Shown: piece after piece, positions 63,426 to 64,000 of the stretch | Numbering within the stretch: the first letter of the stretch is position 1 | Layout: each line of letters begins with the position of its first letter | NCBI GenBank assembly: GCA_037349315.1 | Contig: JBAIAC010000042.1 | Location: forward strand, 8,184,001 to 8,248,000 | Length of the DNA stretch: 64,000 nucleotides | Reading direction: 5' to 3' | From: Chelydra serpentina | Taxonomy: Eukaryota; Chordata; Testudines; Chelydridae | Notes under the pieces: generated by a model | The model's database searches: none | What the model saw: the letters and a program-made list of their open reading frames with translations, nothing else | What the model was told of the DNA's origin: nothing | Translations under genes and position numbers: made by a program

Positions 63426-64000
63426 AAAATGCTTTGTCTTGTATACCAATCAATACAATTCCAAATGCTTGCATGAATTTTCTAGTGTGCTTCTCATTTT
63501 GAATCAGGAATTTATTTTGTATAACCACTCATCTTAATTAAAACTTATCTAAGTGCCTCTTTCAGAGATCGACCATTGGTTTGAATCCCTTCTTTTGTCA
63601 GAGTCCTTAGTGGGGGAAGAGAGAGTTAGTTGTGTTCTTGAATTTTTACTCAGCTGTGAGTTTTGTGGTCACTTTTCCTGCTTGTCAGAAAACAGACAAA
63701 ATGGGGGAGAAGAGAGAGGACAGCAAAGATGGGGGGAATGTGGCTTTTTATTGAAGTTCTCAGGATTTGAGGCAGCTGATCTATGGACAGATGCTCTGGG
63801 TTGGCAGGTTGGCCACGGCTGCTGTTGCTCTGTCTGTGGGTCCAATTCCCCAGTCTAGGGCATCATCTTATTGGTCTGGGTAGTGTCTTTTCTTTCATTG
63901 GTCATTCTGAGGCTGGGCAGGGCTGGATAGGCCATCTCACTGTACTAATGCTTTGGGATGCATTTGGACTCAGAATCAGGTCAAAAGAGATGGACAGGGC
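63426..64000. other. Intergenic, nothing recognised
   Basis: No supported feature. Confidence 0.35.

Overview
The window reads as nuclear DNA of a cryptodiran (hidden-necked) turtle. It holds a tRNA-derived SINE of the Cry type (1627-1805) whose 3' tail matches the CR1 LINEs in the same window. It also has turtle-type CR1 ends closing in repeated ATTCTATG, Harbinger elements of about 5 kb, a Ty3/gypsy element of the Gmr1 type, many small terminal-inverted-repeat elements and a cluster of olfactory receptor (OR) genes. No housekeeping gene, tRNA gene or CRISPR array was seen.

Cellular genes: six intact single-coding-exon class II OR genes lie at 4864-5802 (+), 19459-20394 (-), 24727-25653 (-), 45472-46437 (+), 51744-52706 (-) and 58179-59144 (-). 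A broken OR remnant lies at 56980-57285 (-). Four of the six, and the remnant, form one local subfamily (OR11/OR6-like). The other two are OR10-like and OR5V1-like. The subfamily sits in duplicated blocks: a 3' flank present three times (42.8-44.2, 56.6-57.0, 57.4-58.2 kb) and a distal block present twice (55.4-56.5, 60.4-61.6 kb). These copies show empty sites for later insertions.

Mobile DNA, left to right: a Cry SINE, a palindromic retroposon and two solo LTRs (1-8 kb); an old HARBI1-like relic, two-hairpin MITEs, LTR-like repeats and a nearly complete CR1 reverse transcriptase (8-16 kb); gypsy relics and MITEs (16-23 kb); CR1 and hAT pieces and another solo LTR (23-30 kb). From 30657 to 42624 lies one complete Harbinger element. 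It has a DDE transposase, a two-exon Myb/SANT-like protein and a third conserved 96-codon ORF. A complete 7.1 kb Gmr1-type gypsy element with nearly identical LTRs is nested in its left terminal repeat. A second Harbinger copy is split into two halves (44168-45131 and 46437-about 49410) around the OR gene at 45472, which I read as an inversion. A 7SL-RNA-derived retroposon with an 11-bp target duplication lies at 61647-61869, and CTCF-core-like motifs occur at 56.2, 61.4 and 62.9 kb.

The ORs would act in olfactory neuron cilia. The rest is a history of nested insertion, duplication and inversion around them. Strongest candidates for something undescribed are the third Harbinger ORF, the inversion that leaves an OR stop codon spanning a transposon end, and the snap-back retroposon.
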